Below are positions 63,941 through 64,000 of a DNA stretch of 64,000 bases, one piece after another. The stretch covers positions 5,489 to 69,488 of the forward strand of contig CAZBWM010000031.1 in NCBI GenBank assembly GCA_964495375.1, read 5' to 3'. The translations under genes and the position numbers were made by a program. The stretch comes from JAIESQ01 sp964495375. GTDB lineage: Bacteria; Planctomycetota; Planctomycetia; Pirellulales; JAEUIK01. Under the pieces are notes generated by a model. That model did not search any database and was not told the origin of the DNA. It saw nothing but the letters and a program-made list of their open reading frames with translations. Every line of letters begins with the position of its first letter. Positions within the stretch are counted from its first letter, which is position 1.

Positions 63941-64000
63941 CTTTTCTCGCTAGTGCTTGGTCACACCTGAAGATTCGGGTTGGTGGGGAGCTTGGAATTT

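Overview
The window reads as a chromosomal segment of a planctomycete, most likely of the Pirellulales type; that placement is inferred from gene content, because no rRNA or tRNA gene was found. The indicators are: four large secreted c-type cytochrome proteins with PSCyt1/DUF1549/DUF1553 architecture, four Tat-exported DUF1501 proteins, an ECF sigma factor translationally coupled to a transmembrane Ser/Thr kinase, two proteins with the planctomycete LEPR-XLL-type N-terminal motif, a PEP-CTERM protein, and a GC-rich sequence with very high third-position GC.

Layout. 1-942: 5' part of a PSD1-type cytochrome gene (minus strand, cut by the window edge), preceded by a roughly 900-nt leader holding a four-unit ~97-bp repeat array and a near-consensus promoter. 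2-8 kb: zinc-ribbon/ankyrin protein, a possible gene remnant, and a giant secreted fusion (TIM barrel, cytochrome c, propeller, cupredoxin). 8.8-12.4 kb: glucose/sorbosone-dehydrogenase-like secreted protein with Ig, PKD and RTX-like repeats. 12.5-14.5 kb: solo DUF1501 gene behind a second copy of the promoter/hairpin/array module. 15-17.3 kb: enolase-superfamily enzyme and SMP-30 lactonase, convergent. 17.5-26.8 kb: two PSD1-DUF1501 operons facing each other across a short inverted-repeat element. 27.7-31.3 kb: DUF4214 protein, then a tightly overlapping minus-strand group (small ORF, degenerate prepilin peptidase, LOG protein). 32-35.4 kb: N-acetylglucosamine-1-phosphate uridyltransferase domain protein, prs, PEP-CTERM protein with a clear terminator. 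35.6-41.7 kb: secreted Gly-rich protein, SnoaL-like protein, sterol-desaturase-family enzyme, membrane/periplasmic retropepsin and a hypothetical. 41.8-47.1 kb: prkA-yeaH-small ORF-spoVR stress operon. 48-50.2 kb: single-domain response regulator and GT9 glycosyltransferase. 50.3-55.3 kb: third PSD1-DUF1501 pair, with the PSD1 gene bracketed by two direct copies of a ~135-bp interspersed repeat. 55.3-57.2 kb: small hypotheticals and a zinc-ribbon gene. 57.5-60.4 kb: ECF sigma factor and Cache-kinase. 60.5-63.9 kb: YncE/phosphoesterase fusion and a small membrane protein.

The gene content points to extracytoplasmic polymer and sugar oxidation (cytochromes, propeller enzymes, DUF1501) together with envelope and stress functions. 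The most unusual non-coding signals are the duplicated promoter-hairpin-array module upstream of two minus-strand genes and the number of different intergenic inverted-repeat elements. No CRISPR array, insertion sequence, prophage or defence island was recognised.
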